Source: Mugil cephalus
Lineage: Eukaryota > Chordata > Actinopteri > Mugiliformes > Mugilidae
Assembly: GCF_022458985.1 (NCBI RefSeq)
Contig: NC_061770.1
Span: forward strand, 35,197,599 to 35,261,598
Direction of reading: 5' to 3'
DNA: 64,000 bases
Positions 23,600 to 34,855 of this stretch are shown in pieces (the stretch's first letter is position 1; every line of letters begins with the position of its first letter). Below the pieces are notes generated by a model. That model saw only the letters and a list, made by a program, of their open reading frames with translations, had not been told where the DNA came from and did no database searches. Both the position numbers and the translations under genes were made by a program.

Positions 23600-25141
23600 G
23601 TCATGCATCGAGGCAACGAGTGGTTCTTAAAGAACGTTTAGAGTACACCAGATGCTTAGGAACAAGTCAAAGTTTTGACCTTAGAAATGTTGTAGCATCA
23701 GTTGATGAGAGGAAACCACCGTCTTCTCATAACTGAACCGGTTCTGATCTGATTAATGGGATCAAACTCCCCCAACTTGCTGTAAACGACTGATCAGCAG
23801 TTACCAGAAACATTTAGGATGGGGCTCACTGGCTTTTGCAACTCACAGATAGGTACAAGTGATTCATTTTCTTGAATAAACAAACACAAAGCCATAATAT
23901 TTCCGTTGCATTTGTTTGATTGCGTTCTGTTTGTCTACTTTTAGATGCTGTGAGAAAACGCAGGATATCCTCGGAAAGTTTCTTGTCTGTTTTCATTCAC
24001 AGTCATAGGTATTTACTGTATTAAAGCTGGGCTCAGGAACAGTCAGCTGGATTTATTCCGGTCTCAAAGGACTCAGACTACAGGAGTCCAGCCCCCCTCA
24101 CCCCCCCTCCAACCCCACATGCCCTACTCCTTAATTCTCTCTCAAACACACACTCTTCTAGCATTTCCCGTTTAGAAACATAAGTCTCCATTTTACTGAC
24201 CTGTCTTTGTTTTCATAGCAAACCCGGGGGGCCCTCTTCCTCCACACTGACATTGACAACTTTCGCTACTTCTCCATCGCATTCTTGCGGCAACTTAGCT
24301 GCAGTCATCATCTTGCAAAACTCCAACAGAATCCAGCTGCATCTAAGACGTTTTGTGCAGGGACAGGTATTGCTTTGTGTCCCGGGATTGTCTTGTCAGA
24401 GCCAGATGTGCGGTAATAGAGAGATGAGAGTCTTTTTCTCATTACCCCCTGAGAACCTGAGAACAATCAGGCAGGTTTATTTTACGTCTGCGCCTGTTGG
24501 ACCACCTCCAACTGCTACAACTACTACAAATTATGGAGCCAAAAAGAAGGAACCCCATTTTGACGAGCTACTAAACTCCTTAAGGGGCATGCATGTTAAA
24601 GTCCATCTGTTCACATTGTTAGGGGTAACAAAACTTGGTTCGTGACGTTATTATTTGTGTGTGTGTAAGCAAATGGCAGCATACCAAATTGACTCCTTGA
24701 ACAGTGATTATGAAAACCATATGACATGCTCTGAAAAAAGAAAGACCTCCCCCAACTCTGACACACAAATGCTCCCACCCCCATCTACCAACTTCTTCCA
24801 AAAACATAGAATTCTTTTCCTCCCTTCATCCCCCCCAGTTATGTCCACCCTGCCTTCTTGCTGTATCCCCCTCCTTCTCCCTTTTTACTCCCCTCCCACC
24901 CGGCTCTATGAAATCTCTGGACAATGTGCATTCACTCAACTCCACTACAGATCTCTCTCAGCCGGCTGGAGTGAGGAGCACAGGCAGTGTTAGGAAAGAA
25001 ACAAAAATATAGGGTTCAAATGATAGGGAGGAAGGGTGCAGATAGGCAACAGAAAAACACCAAGAAAAAAAATAGCATCAAGAAGAAACATTGAAAGGCG
25101 TGGAGAAAGCCAGGGATTTTATTCTTAAAAAAGAAAAGAGC
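23600..25141 (+). other. Upstream region of the CD248-like gene
   Basis: Immediately 5' of the receptor gene. It is pyrimidine-rich at 24740-24900, and no TATA box at a convincing distance was found. The 5' UTR probably begins somewhere in 24900-25100, since an in-frame TTG-led extension (25091) has no ATG. ORFs at 24253-24645 and 24655-24993 show no domain. A promoter is expected here but cannot be placed. Confidence 0.35.
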
Positions 25142-27286
25142 ATGGGTTCCCAGGTGAGCAGTGCCGCAGCTGTTCTCTTCACCTCTCTGCTGGCTTTGCT
25201 CATTGGATTTTCTTCAATCTTGGGCGAGGAGCTGAGAGAAAGGGATGCACTGTGTCACTCAGAAGGTTGCTTTGTTGTCTACTTTCAAAGGAAAACTTTC
25301 CTGGACTCCTGGAGGGCCTGCAAAGAGAACGGTGGCAACCTAGCCACCATCAAACGCAAGAAGGATGCCACCAGCATTACTAATCTCTTCCTCAATATGG
25401 ATTTGCCCCATTCCCATTCTAACGTCAGAGTCTGGATTGGCCTGCAGCGCCAGCCTCGCCAATGTTCTGCAACTCGCCCGCTGCGGGGATTTTCTTGGAC
25501 TACCGGCGACCAGGACACGGACTATACCAACTGGCAGAAGGAGGACTCCCCCAGTATGTGTTCAGTGCCACGCTGTGTGGTCATGGGCTACAGCACACAA
25601 GACCAGACTGATAACTTCAAGTGGCTGGATGGTTCTTGCTCAGTCCCTGTGGACGGGTATCTCTGCTATTACCCCTACAATGGAATGTGTCCTGCCTTGC
25701 AGAGTGAGGGGGCAGGAAACGCCCTCTACACCACGCCATTTAACCTCATAAGTACCCTGCTGACCCACATACCCATTGAATCTGTTGCTATCTTACCCTG
25801 CCCGCAAGGCACCAAGCAAGAACAGACAGTTGTGTGCACGCTGAGGGAGGATGGCTCGGCGGGGTGGTCAAGAGAAACCCCACTTTGCTCCAACCACTTA
25901 GTATCATTTAACTGGTGCGACCAAAACGGCGGCTGTGAGCATTTCTGCAGACCGGCCAATGGTCACTTCTACTGTGAATGTGCTGGAGGCTATCAGCTAG
26001 GAGATGATGGGAAAAGCTGTGAGCCGTATGACGTGTGTCAAGGGGCCCCCTGTGAATCTGAGTGCGTGCCCCTCCCAGATGGCTACCGCTGCGCCTGTCC
26101 CGACGGATACATGCTCGCGCAAGACGAACGCGGCTGCCTGGATGTGGACGAGTGCACCCAGAGTCCCTGCGAGCAGCTTTGTGAGAACGCGGAGGGGACA
26201 TTCGAGTGTCGGTGCTGGGAGGGTTACGAGCAAGACGACAAGGGTGGTTGTAAAGATATAGATGAGTGTATGAATGACCCGTGTGAACATGAATGTGAGA
26301 ACACTGAAGGATCTCATATCTGCCTCTGCAGTCTGGGGTTTTCCCCAGTGCCCGAGGATCCCAGCCGATGCCAGGACACTGATGAGTGCCAGATCCAAGG
26401 GACCTGTGAGCAGATGTGTGCGAATTATGACGGCGGATTTCAGTGCGACTGTGAGGAAGGCTATGAACTCCTGTCCGATCGCAGCTCGTGTCGAAAGACA
26501 GGGGAAGGGGACGGTCATTTCGCTGTCACCCCTCCCTATCCGTGGGCCACCCCCCAGCCCGGATATGAGTGGGACCCCACGGACTACGGCTGGGGGACCA
26601 CTAAGGAGGACCAGTTTCCAAACTGGCAGCCTGGGTGGGATTCTGAGTCTGGTTTGCATGTTATTTGGGTCACCCGTGCCCCAGAGACAGGACAACCGTT
26701 TGATTCAACAGTCTCCCCTGACACACACGGGACTGAGGAAGCTACAGACGTAGCTGAAGATGAAAGTTTGTCCACTACCACCTACACTACCACCTACACT
26801 ACCACCACGTCGACACCCAGTCCAACCTCCAACACTTTCTCAGACGAGTATGAAGGTGACGGTGAGGAAGTAAGTACGCCTTTTCCCTTCCTTTCCACCT
26901 CTGTGATATCTGAGGGAGCTTGGAATTGGTGGGACAGTCCGAGTCCAGAGTCAGATGAGACAGTAGATCATATCTCTACTGTTTTCACCCAGTCTACCGC
27001 CTCCCCGTCACCTTTAACCGAGGGCGCCGGACGTGACGACACCATGGTTCCTGCGGAGCCTGTAGACAAGGATCTAGGGCAGGGCAGAACCTGGCTCCTT
27101 TTAGGCCTCCTTCTGCCCATGTGCATCTTCATCGTGGTGATGGTGGCACTCGGTATCATCTACTGCTCCCACTGTGCTGTCCGGTCACGCAACACCAACG
27201 CCCCCGACTGCTACCACTGGATCTCTGGGGCCCAAGATAAACAGGGAGCTCCTAACCCCTCAGTAGGGGTCAAGACCCACGTGTAA
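25142..27286 (+). CDS. cd248: CD248 (endosialin)-like group XIV C-type lectin receptor
   Basis: Single-exon gene, 714 residues. The start ATG at 25142 has A at -3 and G at +4. The same frame is open 5' to 25091 but without ATG. Domain order: signal peptide (about 1-28); C-type lectin-like domain (about 38-176, with WIGL and WLDGSC but no EPN/WND calcium motif); sushi-like domain (about 183-249); five EGF-like repeats (about 259-451), the last three opening DVDEC, DIDEC and DTDEC as calcium-binding EGFs do. A Ser/Thr/Pro-rich stalk follows, then a membrane helix (about 651-675) and a 39-residue tail. The tail contains PDCYHW and ends THV, a class I PDZ-type end; both recall human CD248. Known CD248 is a stromal and pericyte surface glycoprotein binding matrix proteins. 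CD93 also has five EGFs, so CD93 is the main alternative, but its tail differs. Teleosts have a and b copies; which one this is was not resolved. Confidence 0.82.
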   Translation: MGSQVSSAAAVLFTSLLALLIGFSSILGEELRERDALCHSEGCFVVYFQRKTFLDSWRACKENGGNLATIKRKKDATSITNLFLNMDLPHSHSNVRVWIGLQRQPRQCSATRPLRGFSWTTGDQDTDYTNWQKEDSPSMCSVPRCVVMGYSTQDQTDNFKWLDGSCSVPVDGYLCYYPYNGMCPALQSEGAGNALYTTPFNLISTLLTHIPIESVAILPCPQGTKQEQTVVCTLREDGSAGWSRETPLCSNHLVSFNWCDQNGGCEHFCRPANGHFYCECAGGYQLGDDGKSCEPYDVCQGAPCESECVPLPDGYRCACPDGYMLAQDERGCLDVDECTQSPCEQLCENAEGTFECRCWEGYEQDDKGGCKDIDECMNDPCEHECENTEGSHICLCSLGFSPVPEDPSRCQDTDECQIQGTCEQMCANYDGGFQCDCEEGYELLSDRSSCRKTGEGDGHFAVTPPYPWATPQPGYEWDPTDYGWGTTKEDQFPNWQPGWDSESGLHVIWVTRAPETGQPFDSTVSPDTHGTEEATDVAEDESLSTTTYTTTYTTTTSTPSPTSNTFSDEYEGDGEEVSTPFPFLSTSVISEGAWNWWDSPSPESDETVDHISTVFTQSTASPSPLTEGAGRDDTMVPAEPVDKDLGQGRTWLLLGLLLPMCIFIVVMVALGIIYCSHCAVRSRNTNAPDCYHWISGAQDKQGAPNPSVGVKTHV

Positions 27287-27477
27287 ACAGGGAAGCAAGA
27301 AACTGAAATGTATATAAACAGACTCGGTGTCAGTGGAAAGAAAAGAGGAGATAATGAACCTGGTAGTTGGTAGGATACGTGATCCAGCCTCCCCATCTGT
27401 GGAGCAGGCGACTCTTAAAAGACATTCGGACGTTGAATGAGAGGTGATGTTGAAAATCAATTACCTGTTTGGGAATA

Positions 27478-27954
27478 CACACCGATCAGTCACAACATAA
27501 TGACCACCGACCGGAAAAGTGAATAGTATTTAAACCATGTTGTGACAATTCAGACCTGGCATTAATTCATGAGGATGTTATTTAGATTATGCAGCACCCA
27601 CTTAGACCAGACCAGACACCCCCACCCCATAGAAATGACACACTAAAATGCTTAAGGTGCAACTAAAAAACAAAAAACAAAACATGAAGGACTGCACAAG
27701 GTGTTGATTTGATCTCTAGGGCTGAGCGAATCGATCTAAATATCGATAGTATCGATACCAAGGCCAGTATCGGTATCGGATCGATACTAGCGTGATGAGA
27801 TCGATACTTTTGTTACAGTTTCAAACCAGACACGCCCGCCCCATAGCGATGGCACCCTCAGAAGGCCCACGTCCATCCTCCGATGAGCTGCACAACAGTT
27901 TTGAAGACCTTCACAGTATCAGGAAGGTGGTCATAATGCTATGGCTGATCTGTG
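27478..27954 (+). mobile_element. TcMar miniature element with a nested insertion
   Basis: The left end ACACCGATCAGTCACAAC follows a TA at 27476-27477. The right end, gctatggctgatctgtg, precedes a TA at 27955-27956. Internal phrases match 13630-13822 and 35541-35813. The middle is interrupted at about 27640-27815 by a segment rich in tatcgata. The bordering phrase accagacacccccaccccat recurs afterwards in slightly changed form (accagacacgcccgccccat). It lies in the probable 3' UTR of the CD248-like gene. Confidence 0.7.
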
Positions 27955-28198
27955 TAGTTTCTCTGTGGTACAAACTGCAACCTTGATGCTGCACACACCG
28001 ACCACGCGGTGCAACATCTGCTTGCTTCCCGATTGCACTAGATGTCACAGTTTAAATTTATCTTTTACTGTCAGTTGTGTTTTTGAAGCGGATTAACATG
28101 TGATGGACTCATATCAGCATTTGGAGACATTAGATAAACGTCCCCTCCAGATAAAAGACATACATCACATGAGATAAGATTCAAAACCCAGAGTGGAT

Positions 28199-28204
28199 AA
28201 TAAA
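28199..28204 (+). promoter_or_regulatory. Candidate polyadenylation signal for the CD248-like gene
   Basis: AATAAA is followed by a GT-rich stretch (tgtatatactggttcttttg), about 0.9 kb after the stop codon. It is the first canonical signal seen on this strand after the gene. Use is inferred. Confidence 0.45.
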
Positions 28205-28825
28205 AGACCTTCTTTGTATATACTGGTTCTTTTGTCTGTTTTTGTTTCTTATTATCACAGCGCCATTTGTTCTGAGGAAATATAATGTTTAATAATTTAA
28301 CCTGTTGGAAACGTGTTGGATTGAACTCAGCTGTGTGGAGGCTGATGCTGATGCAGATTCACTCATTTTTGCGATTTGATACGACACCCAGGTCCTGAGC
28401 ATGAGGCCTCTGATAGGAGCGAGTATGACGTCCATAGAAAACAGAAATACAATGAGCCAATGGGTTTAAACTGTGAACTATGACAAACATCTGATGTAAG
28501 TTTTTATTTTTCTGTTAAAGTTTCTTAATTAAAAACAATGAAACGGGTCCAGTGTGAGGGTTTAATGTTGATCTTGAGAACATATCTGCATCTATGTGAT
28601 TCAGTATGGGGCCAGCTGTTTCCTCCCTGTGCTCTCATCTCCAAATCTATGGCCACTGGCCCGGCCGACCTGCTCTGAGTCTGTTTGTTGTTTCTCAAAT
28701 GCTCTTCTCTCCCCTCTCTGCAAACACACAGACGCCCACCCACCATGAGTCTGGTTCTGTCTGAGGTAAACTCAAGTTAAAAGCAGTGGTCAAGGATGAA
28801 GGTCATTCAGTGCCTGTAGGTAAAA
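28205..28825. other. Gene-free stretch, no recognised feature
   Basis: No exon, repeat terminus or tandem array is seen. Confidence 0.45.
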
Positions 28826-29260
28826 AGGAAATGAAATAAAATTAAATGAAATTATTAATATAAATTGAATTAAATAAATAAGTATTTTTTATTTTTTAAT
28901 TATGTTAAATTAAATATATGTATTAAATTCAAATAGATTTATTTATTAGATTATATGTATTATATAAAATTAAATATATGTTATATATTGGAGTAAATTA
29001 AATATTTGTATTAAGTTGGGTTAAATATATGTATTGAATTCAATTTTATTTCATTTTATTTTTATGTTTTTATTTAATTAAATATAAGTATTAAATAGAA
29101 TTTTATTTAGTTTTTATGTTTTTATGAAATTAAATTGAATATAAATACTTAATTCAATTAAATCCATTTATTAAATTAAATGTATGTATTAAATAATATT
29201 TATTTATCTTGTTTTTATTAAATTAAATGTATGTATTTTAATTTATTTTATTATTTAGAC
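28826..29260. repeat. AT-rich imperfect tandem repeat
   Basis: Degenerate units of the type aaattaaatatatgtatt recur throughout, mostly 25-70 bp apart. There is no coding content. Confidence 0.8.
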
Positions 29261-30115
29261 TCACAGGTGCAGTCGCCAGTAATAGTTTAATTTTATGTAC
29301 CTGACAATTTGTCATTTGGGAATTTAAGTTGCCATTCGAGACTCATGTCCTTCATATTATTTTTCAGGTTTTATAGATAAATGCCAGCAGATGCGATGCA
29401 GATTAATTTTTGCACAGATAATAAGATGAAGCCGTCCATCATTGTCATTTTGAACATATTTTGAATATTATTCAGTCTGTAACTTACTGCAGTTTTATGT
29501 GCTGCAGCCAGTTAGCAAGTTAAAATGTCAGAGACTGATGCAGTTCATCTCATCAACGTGTCCTGTGTCCGTCAGCTCCTGCCTGTTTGCCACAATTCTC
29601 CATCCTGCTCTCTTCCATGTTATATATATGCATGCATGTGCAAACCAGATGTATGTAGATAGATTCAAGGTCCTCGCCTCCGCCTCAGGGATTTGCATCG
29701 CATCTTCTATTGCTCTGACTATCGCATGCACTTTATTTTTTCATATTTCCATTAAAACATGAATTTAAAGAGAACATTTATCCATCAAATGCACAAGAAC
29801 ATCTGGTGACATGCGGATAATAAGAACCTGACAACATCCTGTATGTTATTAGGCCACGTGCTGGTGTTCCCGTTCCTTTCAGATGAAGATTATTTACAGC
29901 GTCGTACGTCTGCTTGACCATAAATAACAGCTTCACGACGACAGCGTCCACGCTTTGCTTTAATATCCGGCTTCGTCCCCGCGGGTTCACGTCATCGGCT
30001 GAGAAACGGTCACATTCACAACGACCAGATTCTTATCGTGTCCTGTTGATCCTCAGCTTCCTGGTGACAGGCCACAGTGGAAACGGTTTCATCCCGTTTG
30101 TCTTGACTGGGGATA
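29261..30115. other. Gene-free stretch, no recognised feature
   Basis: ORFs at 29499-29762 and 29914-30198 are each covered by an opposite-strand ORF and have no domain. Confidence 0.45.
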
Positions 30116-30121
30116 TTTTTG

Positions 30122-30800
30122 TCAGCCATAACATTATGACCATGATGTTATGTCCAAGACAGCTGGGACTCATCAGAGCACGGACATGGGCCTTCTGAGG
30201 GGGTTCTGAATGTTGTGGATCATCCCACAGATACTTGATCAGTTTGGGATCTAGTGGTGTTGGGCGATACTGGGAATTGTAGTATCGATCCGATACCAAG
30301 TAAATACAGGGCTAGTATCACCGATACCGATACTTTTCCTTGAAAAGTCATGATCACATGACATTTCAACATTGAATCTTATCTTATGCTTTTTTTGGGG
30401 GGGGGGGGGGGGGGGGGTTACAATGTAAAACAATTTAATAGTATAAATTTTAAATAATTCACACAATTGTTTTAGAAAAAAATGCAAAAATAATAAGAAG
30501 GAACAATATAACAAAAACCTATATGTGTTCTATATTAAACTAGTTCTGTTTATAAATATACATTATCATCATTTTGCATTCTATGCCTTATCTCTTTACG
30601 AAAACATGTTGGATTCATGTTAATGTGTATCTAAAGAAATTCAAAGGGCAAATGTAAGAAAAAATATGATAAAATAATAATAATAAATATAATAAAAACA
30701 AAACTATTATTATAATAATAATAATTATAAAAAATAAAATAAAAAATATGGTGGAGGTGTGTCTGTGGGCTGCCATAACATTATGACCATGATGTTGTGT
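30122..30800. mobile_element. TcMar fragment interrupted by an hAT-like piece and low-complexity DNA
   Basis: The terminus phrase cagccataacattatgacca occurs at 30123 and again in near-identical form at 30770. Between them lie gggcgatactgggaattgta and tatcgatccgatacc (30259-30300), resembling the interior of the 27640-27815 insertion, a 21-G homopolymer, and an AT-rich (aataat)n patch at 30670-30745. The layout is a nest of old elements; exact borders are unclear. Confidence 0.5.
30397..30417 (+). repeat. 21-base poly-G tract
   Basis: Twenty-one consecutive G follow seven T. Pure G runs of this length are rare; the length in an assembly is unreliable. Confidence 0.8.
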
Positions 30801-31264
30801 ATGATGGGCTGAATCCTTGGGTGAAAACATCACAGCTGATTCTCAAGTAGAAGTGAACTTTCTGAAAACAACTAAGTCCTCACATCCAATATGCATCAAA
30901 AGCAATGCACAGAAAAGTCAATAAATAACTTCCAGGTGATCTCAACTATTTTTAATCTTAAAATCAAAAATCCAAACCCCAAGGGGGCAAATAGTAATAA
31001 AAAAAATATCTTATTTTTTAATGGAATATCAACACTCGGTTTCATCTATAAATGCTGTATCTCATGCTCTTGTAAGTCAGCTGCCCTTTTCCTCTCCATG
31101 TCTGAAAGCTTCCTTTACCTCGTTGAACTGCCTCCCTGTCAGTTTGCATCTGGATGCCTCTTGTTGCCCTTTAAACATTTGCGGATTTGCGGTTTAAAAA
31201 TGTTTCTGCTTGAACAGGAACTGTGTATTCTGGTGTAAAATTGTGTGTGTACATGTAAAAGCCC
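30801..31264. other. Gene-free stretch
   Basis: The ORF at 30891-31238 has no recognisable domain. Its 3' part (31080-31200) reads like generic UTR or old repeat. Confidence 0.4.
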
Positions 31265-31970
31265 TTCATGACCTACGTCACTGTGACGTCACAACGTTAG
31301 CTGGAGGCAAAACAGGGACGCTGGAGGCGAACACTGTCACTTTCAACCATGAAAATGTCGTCTTGCTGTTTTTTTTGGGGCCAAAACCGAAAAATCCAAA
31401 ACACTAACTAGACGTATCACATACCAGCCACTGCCAGTCATAGACAACTTTGGTTTGGCTTTGGAGATTAAAAGAAAGGACTGGAGGGAAACAATCAATA
31501 ACAATGGGCACACTTCAGATAAGATGCTAACCGCTAGCTAACTTGACTTTAGTTGCTGTTTCAGTGTTGTCTAAGCAGAAGCTGTATTTACTACATCGAC
31601 CTCTACAGTGGTTTGACTTACTTCTTGTAATATCTTTATTGGAGAGGCTTCACTTGTTAAAGACAGACCAGACTTTGTCCCCTCTGTGTCCTCCTTTGCT
31701 CAAATCGTCCATCCAGTGAGTCCGAGTGTATATTCCCATCAGTCAGTCAACTTTTTAAAATGACACTCACGATCTCAGGCAGTGAGTGCATCAGTATTTA
31801 TTTATGTTTTTTTAAATATACGTTCTCCTCGTCCATTCTTGCCAAAACAAGAAATATGAAAGATGCTAACCAATGTTTACAGGCTATAGTGTTTGAGATG
31901 TTTTGCCTCCAGCTAAGCCCCGCCCCTAAAAAAACATCACATTGTTTACATGCTGTGAAATGATTGCACC
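31265..31970 (+). repeat. Dispersed repeat R1, direct copy
   Basis: The fullest copy of R1. Blocks in order: gtgacgtcacaacgttagct; gtatcacataccagccactg with gacaactttggtttgg and attaaaagaaaggactgg; atacgttctcctcgtccatt; and tttgcctccagctaagcccc with gcccctaaaaaaacatc. It matches the inverted copy at 8960-9560. Neither terminus nor reading frame identifies a class. Confidence 0.65.
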
Positions 31971-32884
31971 CCCTTTGAATGTCAGGACTTATTATTACGT
32001 AACTTAGTTTCAGGAACAAGTCCACTCCTCAAACGTCCAGTTACCTGCAACTATCTAAACAAATCTCTTTTCGCCCACTTGGCTCAGGCCTTGGTCAAAA
32101 TAAACTCCGTTACACATACTGAGGTTCTTGTTAGTGAATAATTGGTAGTTCAGTGGATAAAATGTCAGAAAATACCAGAATGAACTGGCTCAAGTACTAA
32201 AAAAAACAAACAAAAAAAACAACCATAAAGGAAAACAAGCATTAGGCCTGAGTGACTTCGACAAGAGACAAATTATTACGACCAGATGAATGCTAGAAAA
32301 GGAAAAGAAAAACTCAGTCTGGATGAAGGAGAAAACAGCAGCCACACAGGCTTTGGAAGCTTTGTTTTTGAGATAACATCAGTTTTCCTCATTAGACATT
32401 CCTGGAGCTGCAGCATTGTTACAAATGTGTTCAGCAGAAACTGAAAAGGATCTTTTTTCAAAGCCAGCAGACCAGATGCATATTAGTCCTAATAAGATAT
32501 AGAGCGGACAGATCACGAGGGGACAAGTCGTTCTTAAGAGGAAGAGGTAAAAATAATGACTCTGGGACTCTGAGAGGAGAAATCAAGACGCTGAAAGTCT
32601 GGAGCTGTCGTCACGGTAGCTCGGCATCCAGGAGTCGTCTCTCAAAACGCCTTGGTGAATGAGGACGAGGAGAAACTGAGGTCACGAGCTCCAGGTCACA
32701 CTTCAAGGGGGAGATTTTCCTGGACGAGAAGAAGATATTTTATGAACCCCATGAGTGGAAGATGGGGTGTGGATGAACGTCCTGAGGAACATTTTTGTCC
32801 AACTGTTTCAGTCTTCTGTCACATCGTCAATAAACACCAGTGGTCCCCCTTCCCTCCAGATCATAGGTGATGTTTGGGATCCAG
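31971..32884. other. Gene-free stretch between R1 copies
   Basis: No exon or element is recognised. An AC-rich run (aaaaaacaaacaaaaaaaac) lies at about 32200. Confidence 0.4.
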
Positions 32885-33070
32885 AGTGTGAGTGTATTAG
32901 TATATTCTCTAAAACATACGTTGTCCTCGTCCATTCCTGCCAAAACAATCAGTTGAAATGCGCTAACTGCTGTTTACAGGCTATAGTGTTTGAGATTTTT
33001 TGCCTCCAGCTAAGCCCCGCCCCTAAAAAAAACATCGCATTGTTTACAAGCAATTGCATTGTGGTTCCAT
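32885..33070 (+). repeat. Dispersed repeat R1, 3' part only
   Basis: Repeats the last R1 block (acatacgttgtcctcgtcca, then ttgcctccagctaagccccg and gcccctaaaaaaaacatcgc) in the same orientation as 31770-31950, about 1.1 kb away. Confidence 0.7.
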
Positions 33071-33452
33071 TTTTTTTAACATTTCTTAGCTGAGTCTGGT
33101 GAGACCTTCCTGTCCTTTGAGAATCACAAAGTTTAGCCTCTTGAAGCAATCCGTCTCTGCAGGATAGTGATATTCCTTCCTCCTGGAGAAGGTTTCTTTC
33201 ATTGCACCAAGACATACGGTACATTCAATGTTTACAGCATCACTCTCCAAACATGTCGCGCTTGGAAACAATTCCAGATCATCCAGACCAGAGGAAGGAA
33301 GTCAAGAGTTACTTTTGAATCCCTGAATAGAGGAAACTATTAGTGAGTAGAAATGGATGTAGCTTAAACGCATGTCAGGGTCCAAAGTATACTATAAATG
33401 CAATATGTGCAAATGAGAAGTGTTTTGTGTTCTGATATGCTTTACACCGGAC

Positions 33453-34305
33453 CAGGGGCGCCACCAGGGATTTTGGGCCCCATGAAAAAAAGAAAAAAAA
33501 CATCACATTGGGACCCCCATCCATCATAAATAAATAAACTTATAACTGTAAAGAAAGTTAAACAAACTCTAAATAAATTAAGAGAATCCTCTAGAAATAA
33601 TGAAAACTGCAGTTTGGCTTGAGTAAGAACAAAGGACTCCTGGAAAGTCCAACTTTTTTTGCTCAGCCTAAATCCCCCAGTGTAGACCCTTCTTGGTGCA
33701 AGTTCATTCATCAAGTCTTTGAAGTCCAGCTTTCTATCCAACTGACTTTCAATGGACAACAAGGCAAGACTCTAAATCCTGTCCTGGGACATTGTGGACC
33801 TCAACTGTTTTTCTATTCTTTTTTTTTCTTTATCAGTTTTAGCTCACTGAACGCTCTCTTTCCACCAACAACAGTCAGAGGCAATGTAGAAAATATGAGT
33901 AAAACAATGCAGACTTCTACAAAAATGCTTGTTTTTTGGCATTCAAGAGACCAAGAGGGGACAAGTTAGGAGGACAAGTTGTCTCTCCTCTCCCTCCGTT
34001 GTCTCTTTCCTTTTTTTTTAAAACCAAATTTTTCTTTGCTATTGGACAACCTTGTGACTGATCCAGCAATTACAGGCCTGCACCACGATGCTCTAAGGTT
34101 GGACCAAACCATTTCATGCAGAGTCACGGGGGTGGTTGCTCATACCTTTTGATTAGTGGAGTCGAAACTAATGTGAAGAAATCCCGTATGTTTTGTTATT
34201 ATATTAAAAATTTGTCTTTCTTATGATATGGTTTAATAATTTTCTCCTTTTTTACTTTTCTTTTGGGGCCCCTGTCAGTCATGGGCCGTTGTTATTGCGC
34301 CACTG
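33453..34305 (-). mobile_element. hAT element with transposase remnant (853 bp)
   Basis: The left end is caggggcgccacc and the right end ttgcgccactg, giving termini of the CAGgGGCG type. An 8-bp target duplication with one mismatch flanks it: caccggac at 33445-33452 and catcggac at 34306-34313. On the minus strand, near 33690-33765, a short frame reads LSIESQLDRKLDFKDLMNEL. This resembles the conserved C-terminal end of hAT transposases. The rest of the transposase is gone. The left breakpoint of the 6.2-kb tandem duplication falls inside this element at 34062, so a truncated second right end exists at 40231-40498. Confidence 0.72.
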
Positions 34306-34855
34306 CATCGGACTAACATGATCAAATCCATATTTACGTAGCCAAATTGAATATTAGATTAGTTTAGTTAGACGTCTTTTTCAACAACATGCTGTTTTGT
34401 TCAGTACTTTTCAGTTTGAAATAGAAGCAGAACTGGACGGACTGACCAGAATCTGTTTTTTGTTTGTTTGTTTGTTTGTTTTTTTGTAAATTTTTCAGAA
34501 GCAAAATACACAGAAAAGAAAAGACAGCAAATTTGATATTTTCAGTGACTTGACGTATAGTACAATTTTATTTATATTAACCCAATAACAAACACAAATG
34601 AGGAAACAGAACCCCTGGGAAGCAGCTACGGAGACGACAGTAGAAAGGAAAAAACAAAAAACAAAAGAGGAAACCTGAGCGCTACCAGGGTTACATGGGG
34701 TGACCCAGCTGGGACACAGAGGGAGATGAATTCATATATCGGGACAGAACAAATGAATATGCTGAAACGTTAACAAACACAGATTTAGACGAGAGAGAGC
34801 TGATACTTAATAGTAAACATTTAATTTCTTTCTTAGTTTCTCACGGTAAAGAGGA

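Noticed and set aside
25997-26695. 232-codon minus-strand ORF opposite the lectin gene
   Set aside because: It lies entirely antisense to the EGF region of the CD248-like gene; its length comes from the codon bias of the real frame and it has no domain.
25142-27286. Thrombomodulin or CLEC14A as the identity of the lectin gene
   Set aside because: Thrombomodulin has six EGF repeats and CLEC14A one, and neither has the DCYxW tail and PDZ-type end seen here; CD93 stays as a minor alternative.
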